DNA from: Nocardiopsis potens DSM 45234
GTDB taxonomy: Bacteria > Actinomycetota > Actinomycetes > Streptosporangiales > Streptosporangiaceae
NCBI RefSeq assembly: GCF_000341105.1
Contig: NZ_ANBB01000062.1
Location: forward strand, 1 to 64,000
Direction: 5' to 3'
Length of the DNA: 64,000 nucleotides
Below, in pieces: positions 16,037 to 23,734 of the stretch. Every line of letters starts with the position of its first letter. Position 1 is the first letter of the stretch. A program made the position numbers and the translations under genes. The notes under the pieces were generated by a model. That model made no database searches, was not told where the DNA came from, and worked only from the letters and a program-made list of their open reading frames with translations.

Positions 16037-16954
16037 ATGAGAACTGGGAAGTCGGTCAAGATCGCCGCGGCCTGCACCGCGGGCCTGCTGCTCGCCGCCG
16101 GGTGCGGCTCCGGGGACGGGGGCTCGGGGCAGGGCGGGGGCGGTCCGGCGATCGTCACCGGGGTCTACCCCCTGCAGTGGCTCGCCGAGCAGGTCTCCGG
16201 CGACCCGGGCTCGGTGAGCAACCTGACCGAGCCGGGCGCCGAGCCGCACGACCTGGAGCTGACCGGCCGGCAGACCGGCGAGGTCGCCGACGCCGACGTC
16301 GTCTTCTACGTCTCCGGCCTGCAGCCGGCGGTGGACGACGCGGTCGGCCAGGTCGGCGCCGAGGGCGCCCTGGACGTGGCCGACCTGGTCGACCTCCGCC
16401 CCGCCGCCGAGGAGGAGGAGCACGACCACGGCGAGCTCGACCCGCACATGTGGCTGGACACCGGGCTGATGGCGGAGGCCGCCGACGGCCTGGCCGACCG
16501 GCTCGCCGAGGTCGACCCGGACGGCGCCGAGGAGTACCGGGCCAACGCCGAGCGGGTCCGCACCGAGCTGGAGGAGATCGGCGCCGAGTACGACGAGGGC
16601 CTCGCCCGGTGCGACAGCCGCACCCTGGTGGTCAACCACGCCGCGTTCGGCTACCTGGCCGCCGCCCACGACCTGGAGCAGCTCAGCGTCTCCGGCATCG
16701 ACCCCGAGTCCGAGCCCTCCCCGGCCCGCATCGCCGAGGTCGCCGACCTGGTCGAGGAGCACGACGTCACGACCGTGTTCACCGAGACCCTGGTGAGCCC
16801 CGCGGTGGCCGAGACCATCGCCGACGAGGCCGGCGCGGAGACCGCGGTGCTCGATCCGCTGGAGGGGATCACCGACGAGTCCCCCGGCGACGACTACCCC
16901 TCCGTGATGCGCGGCAACCTGGAGTCGCTCCGCGGCGGCCTCGGCTGCTCCTGA
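16037..16954 (+). CDS. znuA: Zinc ABC transporter substrate-binding lipoprotein (ZnuA/AdcA-like)
   Basis: Cluster A-I solute-binding protein of 305 residues that captures zinc outside the membrane. The signal peptide ends in the lipobox LLAAGC. Metal-ligand positions are visible as His in EPHDLEL, a His/acid loop EEEEHDHGELDPHMW, His in VNHAAFGY and a late ETLVSP segment. The His-rich loop and the upstream Zur box both argue for zinc rather than manganese. No permease or ATPase gene is adjacent, so it must use a ZnuBC encoded elsewhere. Confidence 0.88.
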   Translation: MRTGKSVKIAAACTAGLLLAAGCGSGDGGSGQGGGGPAIVTGVYPLQWLAEQVSGDPGSVSNLTEPGAEPHDLELTGRQTGEVADADVVFYVSGLQPAVDDAVGQVGAEGALDVADLVDLRPAAEEEEHDHGELDPHMWLDTGLMAEAADGLADRLAEVDPDGAEEYRANAERVRTELEEIGAEYDEGLARCDSRTLVVNHAAFGYLAAAHDLEQLSVSGIDPESEPSPARIAEVADLVEEHDVTTVFTETLVSPAVAETIADEAGAETAVLDPLEGITDESPGDDYPSVMRGNLESLRGGLGCS

Positions 16955-16978
16955 CCCCCGCCCCGCCGCACCGGCGAC

Positions 16979-17008
16979 GGGCCCCGCCACCCCGGCGGGG
17001 CCCTTTTT
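16979..17008 (+). terminator. Rho-independent terminator of znuA
   Basis: GGGCCCCGCC (16979-16988) pairs with GGCGGGGCCC (16994-17003) over a 5-base loop and is followed directly by TTTTT. This is the most canonical intrinsic terminator in the window. Confidence 0.9.
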
Positions 17009-17081
17009 CGTGCAATCCCGCTCCCGTTCCTGCACGCACTTACAAGCCGCCTACTTCTGGAGAAAGCACCCCTCGCGCCGG

Positions 17082-17138
17082 ATGCACGTGCGCTATCCTG
17101 ATCAAAGTACGGTGCTAATGCACGTGCATAAGCACGTG
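17082..17138. promoter_or_regulatory. CACGTG palindrome cluster upstream of the DUF397 gene
   Basis: CACGTG cores occur at 17085-17090 (in ATGCACGTGC), 17121-17126 (in the perfect 12-mer ATGCACGTGCAT) and 17133-17138 (in GCACGTGAG). Core spacings are 36 and 12 bases. The same 12-mer recurs upstream of the ATPase gene at 19353-19364. This suggests one regulator, most simply the XRE protein encoded between them. Confidence 0.6.
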
Positions 17139-17177
17139 AGGTAGCCGCACCCACCGGAAGAAGGAGGATCGCACCAG

Positions 17178-17411
17178 ATGAGCGCTTACAACGGCATCGC
17201 CGCGTCCGAGCTGCACAACGTCGCCTGGCAGAAGAGCCGGCGGAGCAATTCGCGCGGTTCCTGCGTGGAGATGGCCAAGCTCCCCGACGGCTCGATCGCG
17301 ATGCGCAACTCCCGTTTCCCCACCGGCCCGGCCCTGGTCTACACCCAGGCCGAGATCGACGCCCTGATCCTGGGCGCCAAGGACGGCGACTTCGACAACC
17401 TGCTCAGCTGA
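17178..17411 (+). CDS. DUF397 domain-containing protein
   Basis: Protein of 77 residues with the DUF397 signature (WQKSRRSNSRGSCVEMAKL, GSIAMRNSRFPTGPALVYT). Members accompany XRE-DUF5753 regulators in actinomycetes, in developmental and antibiotic-control loci of the BldB/WhiJ/AbaA type, where the small protein is thought to modulate the regulator. AAGGAGG lies upstream of the ATG. It converges on an XRE-DUF5753 gene and has CACGTG palindromes in its promoter. Confidence 0.9.
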   Translation: MSAYNGIAASELHNVAWQKSRRSNSRGSCVEMAKLPDGSIAMRNSRFPTGPALVYTQAEIDALILGAKDGDFDNLLS

Positions 17412-17505
17412 GAACCGGCTCCACGGAATAGACCGCCGCCCCGACCGGGGCGCGGAGGGCGCGGATCGGCTCTGCCGGGGGGAACGGGCCCATTGGGGGG
17501 ACACC

Positions 17506-17545
17506 GCCCCGCCCCGCTGCACACCGGGGCGGGGTGTTCTGCTTT
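17506..17545. terminator. Shared terminator between convergent DUF397 and XRE genes
   Basis: CCCCGCCCCG (17507-17516) pairs with CGGGGCGGGG (17525-17534), followed on the plus strand by a T-rich stretch (TGTTCTGCTTT). Confidence 0.7.
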
Positions 17546-17570
17546 CCGGGCCGGACCGGCTGCGGCCGGC

Positions 17571-18440
17571 TCAGAACTCGTCGACCATCTCCTTGAGGAG
17601 GTTCTTGGTCTCCCCCGGAGGCCGGGCGATGACGCTCAGCTTCTCCATCGCCATCGTGTAGGCGTCGACCTCCTGGCGCTTGTCCAGGCAGAGCGAGCCG
17701 GTGAGGTGCTCCAGGTAGATGATGTCGGACAGCTCGAAGTCCGGGTAGCGCAGGATGGTGAACGACCCGGCCTCGGCCGCGTGCGCACCGGCGCTGAACG
17801 GGACGATCTGCAGGGTGATGTTGGGGTGGTCGCAGAGCTCGACCAGGCGCTCCATCTGCCGGCGCATCAGCTCGGCCCCGCCCACCGGGCGCCGGACGGC
17901 GGCCTCGTCGAGGATCGCCCAAAGCTTCACCTCCGGGTCGTCGAGCCGCTCCTGGCGCTGCATGCGCACCCGGACCCGGTCCTCGGTGGCCTGGTCCCGC
18001 AGGCCGACGCCGCCGGTGATCACGGCCTCGGCGTACTCCTGGGTCTGCAGCAGCCCGTGGATGAACTGCGCCTCGTAGACCCGGATCCTGCTGGCCGCCT
18101 CCTCCAGGCCGACGTAGACCTGGAACCAGTTGGGCAGCGCCTCGCCGTACTGCTGCCACCAGCCGGGCCTGTTGGTGTCCCGGGCCATCTGCGCCAGCGT
18201 CCGGATGAGCTCCTTGTCCTCCACCTTGTAGAGCAGGAGCAGGTCCTCGACGTCGCGGGACTTGAAGCCGACCCGGCCCAGCTCCATCCGGCTGATCTTG
18301 GACTCCGAGCCGCGGATGTGGTGGCCCGCCTCGCCCCGGGAGACGCCCGCCTTCTCGCGGTACTTGCGCAGCTCCGAACCGAGCAGCATCCTGCGGACGG
18401 TGGGCCCGGCGCCCTTCTTGATACGAGCGATGCCGCTCAT
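17571..18440 (-). CDS. XRE-family regulator with DUF5753 (HTH_31)
   Basis: DNA-binding regulator of 289 residues. The N-terminal helix-turn-helix (LGSELRKYREKAGVSRGEAGH, then SKISRMELGR) is followed by the DUF5753 domain, with its typical WWQQYGEALPNWFQVYVGLE, IRVYEAQFIHGLLQT, GAELMRRQMERLVEL, ITLQIVPFSAGAH and IIYLEHLTGSLCLD segments. Such proteins are found by the dozen in filamentous actinomycetes with DUF397 and GHKL ATPase genes; both are adjacent here. CACGTG palindromes at both neighbours are candidate targets, although its own promoter lacks one. Confidence 0.92.
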   Translation of the reverse strand: MSGIARIKKGAGPTVRRMLLGSELRKYREKAGVSRGEAGHHIRGSESKISRMELGRVGFKSRDVEDLLLLYKVEDKELIRTLAQMARDTNRPGWWQQYGEALPNWFQVYVGLEEAASRIRVYEAQFIHGLLQTQEYAEAVITGGVGLRDQATEDRVRVRMQRQERLDDPEVKLWAILDEAAVRRPVGGAELMRRQMERLVELCDHPNITLQIVPFSAGAHAAEAGSFTILRYPDFELSDIIYLEHLTGSLCLDKRQEVDAYTMAMEKLSVIARPPGETKNLLKEMVDEF

Positions 18441-18659
18441 GACCGCTGCCTCCCCACCCTTCGTCGGACGCTCCGGCCGACCCCTCCGTCGCGGCCGCCA
18501 CCGGTGCGGTGGAACTCAGTCCTGCACCCACCCACGATAGCGCCGCCGCGGACGGCCGTTCAGGCGGCACGTCCGCGAGCAGGGGGCCCACCCCACCGTC
18601 GGCCGGGGGCCGCCCGCTCCGCTCGGACGGGACCGGGAGGCCGGTCCGCCCGGCGGCGG

Positions 18660-19283
18660 TCAACCGAACAGAGCCCAGACGTACTTGCCGCACGGAGGCG
18701 TGAGCACCACCCCCCAGCTGCGGGAAAAGCAGTCCACGAGGTGCAGGCCGCGGCCGGTCTCCAGCATGAGGTCGGGCTCGCGGGGGGCCGGGACCCGCTC
18801 GCCGGGGTCGTGCACGGCGCAGACGACCTCGCCATCGCGACGAAGCAGGCGAACCCGGATAACGTTCCCATATCCGTAGGAGAGCACGTTCACCGCGGCC
18901 CCGGACGGCAGCCCGTGCCGCAGCGCATTGGTGACGAGCTCGGAGAGGACCAGTTCGACGCCGCCGGCGGCCTCGGACAGCCCCCAGTCGCCGAGGAGCT
19001 CCGAGCCGAGCCGGCGGGCCGCCGCAGGGGCGCCCTGGTCCGCGGGCAGCTCGAAGAGCACGTCCTCGATCCGGCGCACCGGTGCGCCGTCGACCGGGAC
19101 CGGGGCGCGCAGCGCCGACGTCCACCAGGCCCCGCGCCCGCCCCCCGGGGTGCGGGCCGCGGGGAGTGGCAGGGCCTCCCCGTCGTCGCCCGCCGCCCGG
19201 GCCCCCGCCGCCGCCCGCCCGCTCGGCGCGCCTTCGAGTGACGGTCCGCTCACCGCGATCCCCTCGCAGTCGTGTCGTTTCAC
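18660..19283 (-). CDS. GHKL ATP-binding protein (anti-sigma-like) of the XRE/DUF397 group
   Basis: Single HATPase domain in the C-terminal part: N box LVLSELVTNALRHG, G1 box VHDPGE and G2 box LETGRGLHLV, ending in a YVWALFG strand. The N-terminal ~60 residues are Ala/Gly-rich and not conserved. The frame stays open to ATG 19373, but that extension runs through the palindrome ATGCACGTGCAT and is AT-richer. I therefore prefer GTG 19283, which follows AGAGGGG; the start remains uncertain. It is one of two such ATPases in the window and belongs to the XRE/DUF397 group. Confidence 0.8.
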   Translation of the reverse strand: MKRHDCEGIAVSGPSLEGAPSGRAAAGARAAGDDGEALPLPAARTPGGGRGAWWTSALRAPVPVDGAPVRRIEDVLFELPADQGAPAAARRLGSELLGDWGLSEAAGGVELVLSELVTNALRHGLPSGAAVNVLSYGYGNVIRVRLLRRDGEVVCAVHDPGERVPAPREPDLMLETGRGLHLVDCFSRSWGVVLTPPCGKYVWALFG

Positions 19284-19352
19284 GGCCCCTCTGTCGGGAG
19301 CCTGCCGAACACGCTCGGCACCTGCCGTCGAGGTGCTCCGCGCACGACCCAT

Positions 19353-19378
19353 ATGCACGTGCATCTTCCTCATGCACG
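19353..19378. promoter_or_regulatory. CACGTG palindrome upstream of the ATPase gene
   Basis: The perfect 12-mer ATGCACGTGCAT (19353-19364) is followed by a half copy ATGCACG (19372-19378). The 12-mer is identical to the one before the DUF397 gene at 17118-17129, about 2.2 kb away on the other side of the XRE gene. Confidence 0.6.
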
Positions 19379-19474
19379 CATCCTAGGACAGAAGCCCGCG
19401 CCATTCAGGAGATTGGCGTAGTTGCTCACATGCATTCCCGCTCGATGCAGAGAAGCGCCGCCTGAAACCGGTTC

Positions 19475-19498
19475 CCACCGGGGAGAACGCCCCGGTGG
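19475..19498 (-). terminator. Hairpin after the glycerophosphodiesterase gene
   Basis: CCACCGGGG pairs with CCCCGGTGG over a 6-base loop, about 77 bases past the stop codon of the minus-strand gene ending at 19575. Confidence 0.5.
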
Positions 19499-19574
19499 TC
19501 GCGGTGTCGCGGCCGCCCCGCCGAAGGGCTCCGGCCGGACCGCGGCGCCGAGAGCACCGCCCGGGCCGGGCCGC

Positions 19575-20336
19575 TCAGGCGGCGAGGGCGCGGTACACCG
19601 CCACCCGGTCCGGGTAGTCGGTGATGATGCCGTCGACGCCGTCCCGGACCAGCCGCCTGATCGCGCTGGGGTGGTTGGCGGTCCAGCCGAACATCCGCAT
19701 CCCCTGGTCGTGCACGCGGCGCACGTAGGCGGCGGTGACCCTGAGGTGGTGCGGGTGGAGCTGCTGCACGTAGCGCGCGACGCGGCGCAGCCCGTACCGG
19801 CTGTAGGGGCGCCCCAGCGCGGCGGTGCGCAGGCCGGGGACCTCCTCGGCGAGCACCCGCAGCACCGACCAGTCGAAGCTCTGCAGGATGAGCCGGCCGC
19901 TCCGGCCCGCGCCGAGCCAGTACCGGTCGTCCCGGACCGCGGCGGCCAGGCGGGCGCCGGCCTCCGGGTCGCGCCGCTCCGCCTTCAGCTCCACCAGGGC
20001 GCCGATGCCGGTGGCGCGCAGCACGGCGAGCGCCTCGCCCAGGGTGGGCACCCGCTCCCCGGCGTAGTCGGGGCCGAACCAGGAGCCGGCGTCGAGCCGG
20101 CGGATCTCCTCCAGGGTGAAGTCGCGGACCCGCCAGGGGCGCCGGGCGGGGAACCGCCGGACCGCGTCGGTGGTGCGGACCAGGGTCGGGTCGTGCATGA
20201 CGACGAGTTCACCGTCGGAGGTGGAGCGCACGTCGATCTCGGCCATGTCCGCACCCCGGCCCCGGGCGAGCGCCAGGGCGGCGAGGGTGTTCTCCGGCGC
20301 GTGGCCCGAGGCCCCCCGGTGCGCGACGACGATCAC
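19575..20336 (-). CDS. Glycerophosphodiester phosphodiesterase (GDPD/UgpQ-like), cytoplasmic
   Basis: TIM-barrel enzyme of 253 residues that hydrolyses glycerophosphodiesters to glycerol 3-phosphate and an alcohol. The active-site HRG is in IVVAHRGASGHAPENTLAAL, the metal-binding Glu/Asp in MAEIDVRSTSDGELVVMHD, and later LVELK and GWTANHPSAI motifs follow in order. GTG 20336 gives a start directly before the first strand and has AAGGGG eight bases upstream; the longer frame adds only low-complexity sequence. No signal peptide is seen, so it acts inside the cell. I found no PHO box here. Confidence 0.88.
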   Translation of the reverse strand: MIVVAHRGASGHAPENTLAALALARGRGADMAEIDVRSTSDGELVVMHDPTLVRTTDAVRRFPARRPWRVRDFTLEEIRRLDAGSWFGPDYAGERVPTLGEALAVLRATGIGALVELKAERRDPEAGARLAAAVRDDRYWLGAGRSGRLILQSFDWSVLRVLAEEVPGLRTAALGRPYSRYGLRRVARYVQQLHPHHLRVTAAYVRRVHDQGMRMFGWTANHPSAIRRLVRDGVDGIITDYPDRVAVYRALAA

Positions 20337-20664
20337 CGGTCCCACCCCTTCGCGGTTCCGGGCCGGCCGCTCCGACCGGCCCCGAAAAAACTCGTAGCGT
20401 AACGATACACCGCATTTGGCCGGATTTTCGCTACTTTCCGTATTGGCCAGCGCTCCCCACCCTCCGGGTGGTGCCAGCCCTACACCGCCGGTGGCGCCCC
20501 CACCCCCGGCGCCGGGCGGCGCGGGAAGGGCGCCATCATATCGCTGCGCACGGTGATCGAAACAGTGCGGAGGGTCCCGGATCCGGCGGGCGGCCGACGC
20601 CGGAGCGGGGGCCGCCGGGCGGCCGCGGCGGCCCGGCGTCACGCTGAGCCACCGCGCCGGGCGG
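20337..20664. other. Intergenic region, amidohydrolase / GDPD
   Basis: About 330 bases, AT-richer near 20390-20450 where the GDPD promoter should lie, and GC-rich with complementary GGCCGCC/GGCGGCC stretches near 20590-20640 where the amidohydrolase transcript could end. No gene or recognisable RNA is seen. Confidence 0.4.
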
Positions 20665-21417
20665 TCAGGAGCGCGGGGCGGGCACCCCGTAGAAGTCGAG
20701 CGCGTTCCGGGAGAGCGCCCGCTCGGCCCGCTCGGGGCCGAGGGCATCGGTCAGCAGCTCGATGTCGGAGGGGTCGAAGGGGCGCGGCGCCCGGGTCGAG
20801 GGCAGGTCGGTGCCGAACATGAGCGCCCCGGGGTTGACCTCCGCGATGGCGCGCAGCGCGCGGGCCGGGTCGACGTCGCCGCGGCCGAAGCCGGTCGCCT
20901 TGACCCGTGCCCCGGAGCCGACCAGGTCGAGCAGGGCGGGCAGCCCCTCCGCGGACAGGCCGAGGTGGTCGACCGAGATCCGGGGCAGCGGGGCGATCAC
21001 CGGCGCCAGCTCGGGCAGCCGCCGGGAGTCGAGGTAGAACTCGGCCGGCCAGCCGAGCAGGTCGGCGGCGCGCAGGCCGAGCTGGACCTGGGCGTCGATG
21101 TCCTCGGCCATGCCCCGGAACAGGTTGAACCGGAGCGCCCGCACCCCCGCCGCGTGCAGGTCGCGCAGGGCGGAGTCGGAGGTGTCCGCGGGGAGCTGGG
21201 CCACCCCCACGAACGACGGGCCCAGGTCGCGCAGGGCGGCGAGCAGGTGCGCCTGCCCGTGGCCCTGGAAGGAGGCGGCGACCACGGCCCCTCCGGTGAC
21301 GCCCAGCCCTGCGGTGCGGGCCCGGTAGTCCTCGACCGTGAACGGCTCGGGCCGGAAGTCCTGGCCGCCGTCCAGGGGGAAGCGGGGGTCGATGATGTGC
21401 AGGTGGGCGTCGAACAA
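20665..21417 (-). CDS. Amidohydrolase family 2 (TIM-barrel metal hydrolase)
   Basis: About 250 residues. It opens with FDAHLHIIDPRFPL, the DxHxH metal motif of the amidohydrolase-2 (PDC-lactonase/ACMSD-like) group. It continues with GVRALRFNLFRG, ISVDHLGLS (catalytic His region), VKATGFGR and MFGTDLPSTR (metal Asp), ending NALDFYG. The substrate cannot be read. The start is uncertain: TTG 21417 has a purine-rich AAAGG/AAGG upstream and begins at the conserved strand. A GTG at 21486 would add 23 basic residues and has its Shine-Dalgarno-like GGAG touching the codon. Confidence 0.75.
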   Translation of the reverse strand: MFDAHLHIIDPRFPLDGGQDFRPEPFTVEDYRARTAGLGVTGGAVVAASFQGHGQAHLLAALRDLGPSFVGVAQLPADTSDSALRDLHAAGVRALRFNLFRGMAEDIDAQVQLGLRAADLLGWPAEFYLDSRRLPELAPVIAPLPRISVDHLGLSAEGLPALLDLVGSGARVKATGFGRGDVDPARALRAIAEVNPGALMFGTDLPSTRAPRPFDPSDIELLTDALGPERAERALSRNALDFYGVPAPRS

Positions 21418-21722
21418 CGCCTTGGCCTTTCGCGAGCGCGGATGCGGGGCGGCCCCCGGGAGGGCCGGCCCGCGGGCTCGGCGCACCTCCGGCCGTCGGG
21501 ACCGCCGCCTCCACCGTAGCGCCCGAGGGGGCGATGCACCGAACCCGGCGGCCTCCGCCCCGCCCGGCCGGCGCCGCCCTCCCCCGCCCGGGACGGGGTT
21601 CCCGGTTTTCCCGCCCCCGACATACCACCTGGTCGGTCACGGCGGTTAGGATCGCCCCGATGTGTCCTGGACCACTCGTCCGCCGCACGTCGCTCAGGAG
21701 CACCCACAGCAGGAGGTAACCC
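21418..21722. other. Divergent region amidohydrolase / fabG-like
   Basis: About 300 bases. Around 21618-21645 ACCACCTGGTCGGT is a partial dyad of the kind bound by TetR repressors of fatty-acid and CoA-ester genes. TTAGGAT further on could be a -10 for the SDR gene. AGGAGG precedes the SDR start. These assignments are tentative. Confidence 0.35.
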
Positions 21723-22484
21723 ATGGCTGAGACCCCGCGCCGCGTCGCGATCGTGACCGGCGGCGCCCGCGGCATCGGCGCCGCCACCGCCCGCCGGCTC
21801 GCCGCCGAGGGCCGCGCGGTCGGCGTCGTCGACCTCGCCGAGGCCGACGCGCAGAAGACCGCGGACGCCATCACCGCCGAGGGCGGCGAGGCCGTCGGCA
21901 TCGGCGCCGACGTCTCCGACGCCGACCAGGTCGCCGCGGCCGTCGCCGCCGTCGCCGAGCGGCTCGGCCCGCCGGTGATCCTGGTCAACAACGCCGGCGT
22001 GATCCGGGACAACCTCCTGTTCAAGATGACCGAGGAGGACTGGGACACGGTGATGAACGTGCACCTGCGCGGCTCCTTCCTGATGAGCCGGGCGGCCCAG
22101 GGGCACATGACCAAGGAGGGCTTCGGCCGCATCGTCAACCTGTCCAGCAGCTCCGCGCAGGGCAACCGCGGGCAGGCCAACTACTCCGCGGCCAAGGCCG
22201 GCCTGCAGGGCTTCACCAAGACCCTCGCCATCGAGCTGGGCAAGTTCGGGGTGACCGCCAACGCGGTGGCGCCCGGCTTCATCGAGACCGAGATGACCAA
22301 GTCCACCGCCGAGCGGGTCGGCATGGAGTTCGAGGCGTTCAAGAAGGCCGCCGCCGACTCCATCCCGGTGCGCCGCACCGGCCGCCCCGAGGACATCGCC
22401 AACACCATCGCCTTCCTCACCGGCGAGGACGCCGGCTTCGTCTCCGGCCAGGTCATCTACGTGGCCGGCGGCCCGCTGGACTAG
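21723..22484 (+). CDS. Short-chain dehydrogenase, 3-oxoacyl-ACP/CoA reductase type
   Basis: NAD(P)-dependent SDR of 253 residues. The cofactor motif TGGARGIG is at residues 12-19, then NNAGV, the catalytic Ser in LSSSSAQG and YSAAK, the PGFIETEMT loop, and the FabG-like C-terminus FVSGQVIYVAGG. AGGAGG lies 6 bases before the ATG. Being the first gene of a run with two acyl-CoA dehydrogenases points to a role in CoA-ester breakdown, as a hydroxyacyl-CoA dehydrogenase, rather than in lipid synthesis. This is inference. Confidence 0.9.
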   Translation: MAETPRRVAIVTGGARGIGAATARRLAAEGRAVGVVDLAEADAQKTADAITAEGGEAVGIGADVSDADQVAAAVAAVAERLGPPVILVNNAGVIRDNLLFKMTEEDWDTVMNVHLRGSFLMSRAAQGHMTKEGFGRIVNLSSSSAQGNRGQANYSAAKAGLQGFTKTLAIELGKFGVTANAVAPGFIETEMTKSTAERVGMEFEAFKKAAADSIPVRRTGRPEDIANTIAFLTGEDAGFVSGQVIYVAGGPLD

Positions 22485-22528
22485 CCCGTCCCCCGCCCAC
22501 CCCGAATCCGCGGTCTCACGGAGGTTCC

Positions 22529-23734
22529 ATGACAACGGTCACCGACGGGGCGGCGCTGGACGCCGCCGAACTGCGGCGGCGGGTCGCCGGCTTCGTCGCC
22601 GAGCACGACCCGGCCGCCACGCCGCAGCAGGAGTTCCTGGCCGCGCGCTTCGACGCCGGCCTGGCCTGGGTGCACTTCCCGGAGGGGGCGGGCGGGCTGG
22701 GCGCCCCGCGCTCCCTGCAGCCGGTGGTGGACGAGGAGTTCGAGCGGCTCGGCGCCGCCCCGACGGGGCGCGAGGGCCTCGTCATCGGGCTGGGCATGGC
22801 CGCGCCGACCATCCTCGCCTTCGGCACCCCCGAGCAGCGCGAGCGGTTCCTCAAACCGCTCTACACCGGGGAGGAGGTCTGGTGCCAGCTGTTCAGCGAG
22901 CCGGGCGCCGGCTCCGACCTGGCCGCCCTGGGAACCCGCGCGGTGCCCGACGGCGACTCCTGGGTGGTCAACGGGCAGAAGGTGTGGACCTCGCTGGCGC
23001 ACGAGGCGCGCTGGGGCATCCTGGTCACCCGGACCGACCCGGACGTGCCCAAGCACAAGGGCATGACCTACTTCATCTGCGACATGCACGCCGAGGGCGT
23101 CGAGGTGCGCCCGCTCCGCCAGATCACCGGCGAGGCCGAGTTCAACGAGGTCTACCTGACCGACGTGCGCATCCCCGACGCGCACCGGCTGGGCGCCGCC
23201 GGCGAGGGGTGGAAGGTCGCGCAGACCACGCTGATGAACGAGCGGGTGGCGATCGGCGGGCACGCCGACCCGCGCGAGGGCGGGCTGATCGGCGTGGTCG
23301 CCGACATCTGGCGGGACCGGCCCGAGCTGCGCACCCCCGGTTCGCACGACGCGCTGCTGCGGCTCTGGGTGGAGGCCGAGGCGGCCCGGCTCACCAAGGA
23401 GCGGCTCCGCCAGCAGCTGGCGATCGGCCAGCCCGGCCCGGAGGGGTCCGCCGCCAAGTACGCCTTCTCCCGGCTCAACCAGGAGATCTCCGGTCTGGAG
23501 GTGGAGCTCCTGGGCCAGGAGGGGCTGACCTACGACGACTGGACCTTCCGCCGCCCCGAAGGGGTGAACTTCACCAAGCGCGGCGCGGGCTTCCACTACC
23601 TGCGCAGCAAGGGCAACTCCATCGAGGGCGGGACCACGGAGATCCTGCGCAACATCATCGCCGAGCGCATCCTCGGGCTGCCGGGCGAGATCCGGGTGGA
23701 CAAGGACGTCGCGTGGAAGGACCTGCCGAAGTGA
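22529..23734 (+). CDS. Acyl-CoA dehydrogenase, FadE-type subunit 1
   Basis: FAD enzyme of 401 residues with the full ACAD layout: N-terminal helical domain (FVAEHDPAATPQQEFLAARFDAGLAWVHFPEG), middle β domain (WCQLFSEPGAGSDLAALGTRA, WVVNGQKVWTS) and C-terminal helical domain ending in GNSIEGGTTEILRNIIAERILGLP. It overlaps the next dehydrogenase gene by GTGA. Coupled unequal FadE pairs of this kind in mycobacteria form α2β2 heterotetramers acting on steroid side-chain or other bulky CoA esters; that assignment here is inference. Confidence 0.9.
   Translation: MTTVTDGAALDAAELRRRVAGFVAEHDPAATPQQEFLAARFDAGLAWVHFPEGAGGLGAPRSLQPVVDEEFERLGAAPTGREGLVIGLGMAAPTILAFGTPEQRERFLKPLYTGEEVWCQLFSEPGAGSDLAALGTRAVPDGDSWVVNGQKVWTSLAHEARWGILVTRTDPDVPKHKGMTYFICDMHAEGVEVRPLRQITGEAEFNEVYLTDVRIPDAHRLGAAGEGWKVAQTTLMNERVAIGGHADPREGGLIGVVADIWRDRPELRTPGSHDALLRLWVEAEAARLTKERLRQQLAIGQPGPEGSAAKYAFSRLNQEISGLEVELLGQEGLTYDDWTFRRPEGVNFTKRGAGFHYLRSKGNSIEGGTTEILRNIIAERILGLPGEIRVDKDVAWKDLPK

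Noticed and set aside
20337-20460. PHO box upstream of the glycerophosphodiesterase
   Set aside because: GDPD genes are often Pho-regulated, but I find no GTTCACC-like units at 11-base spacing here.
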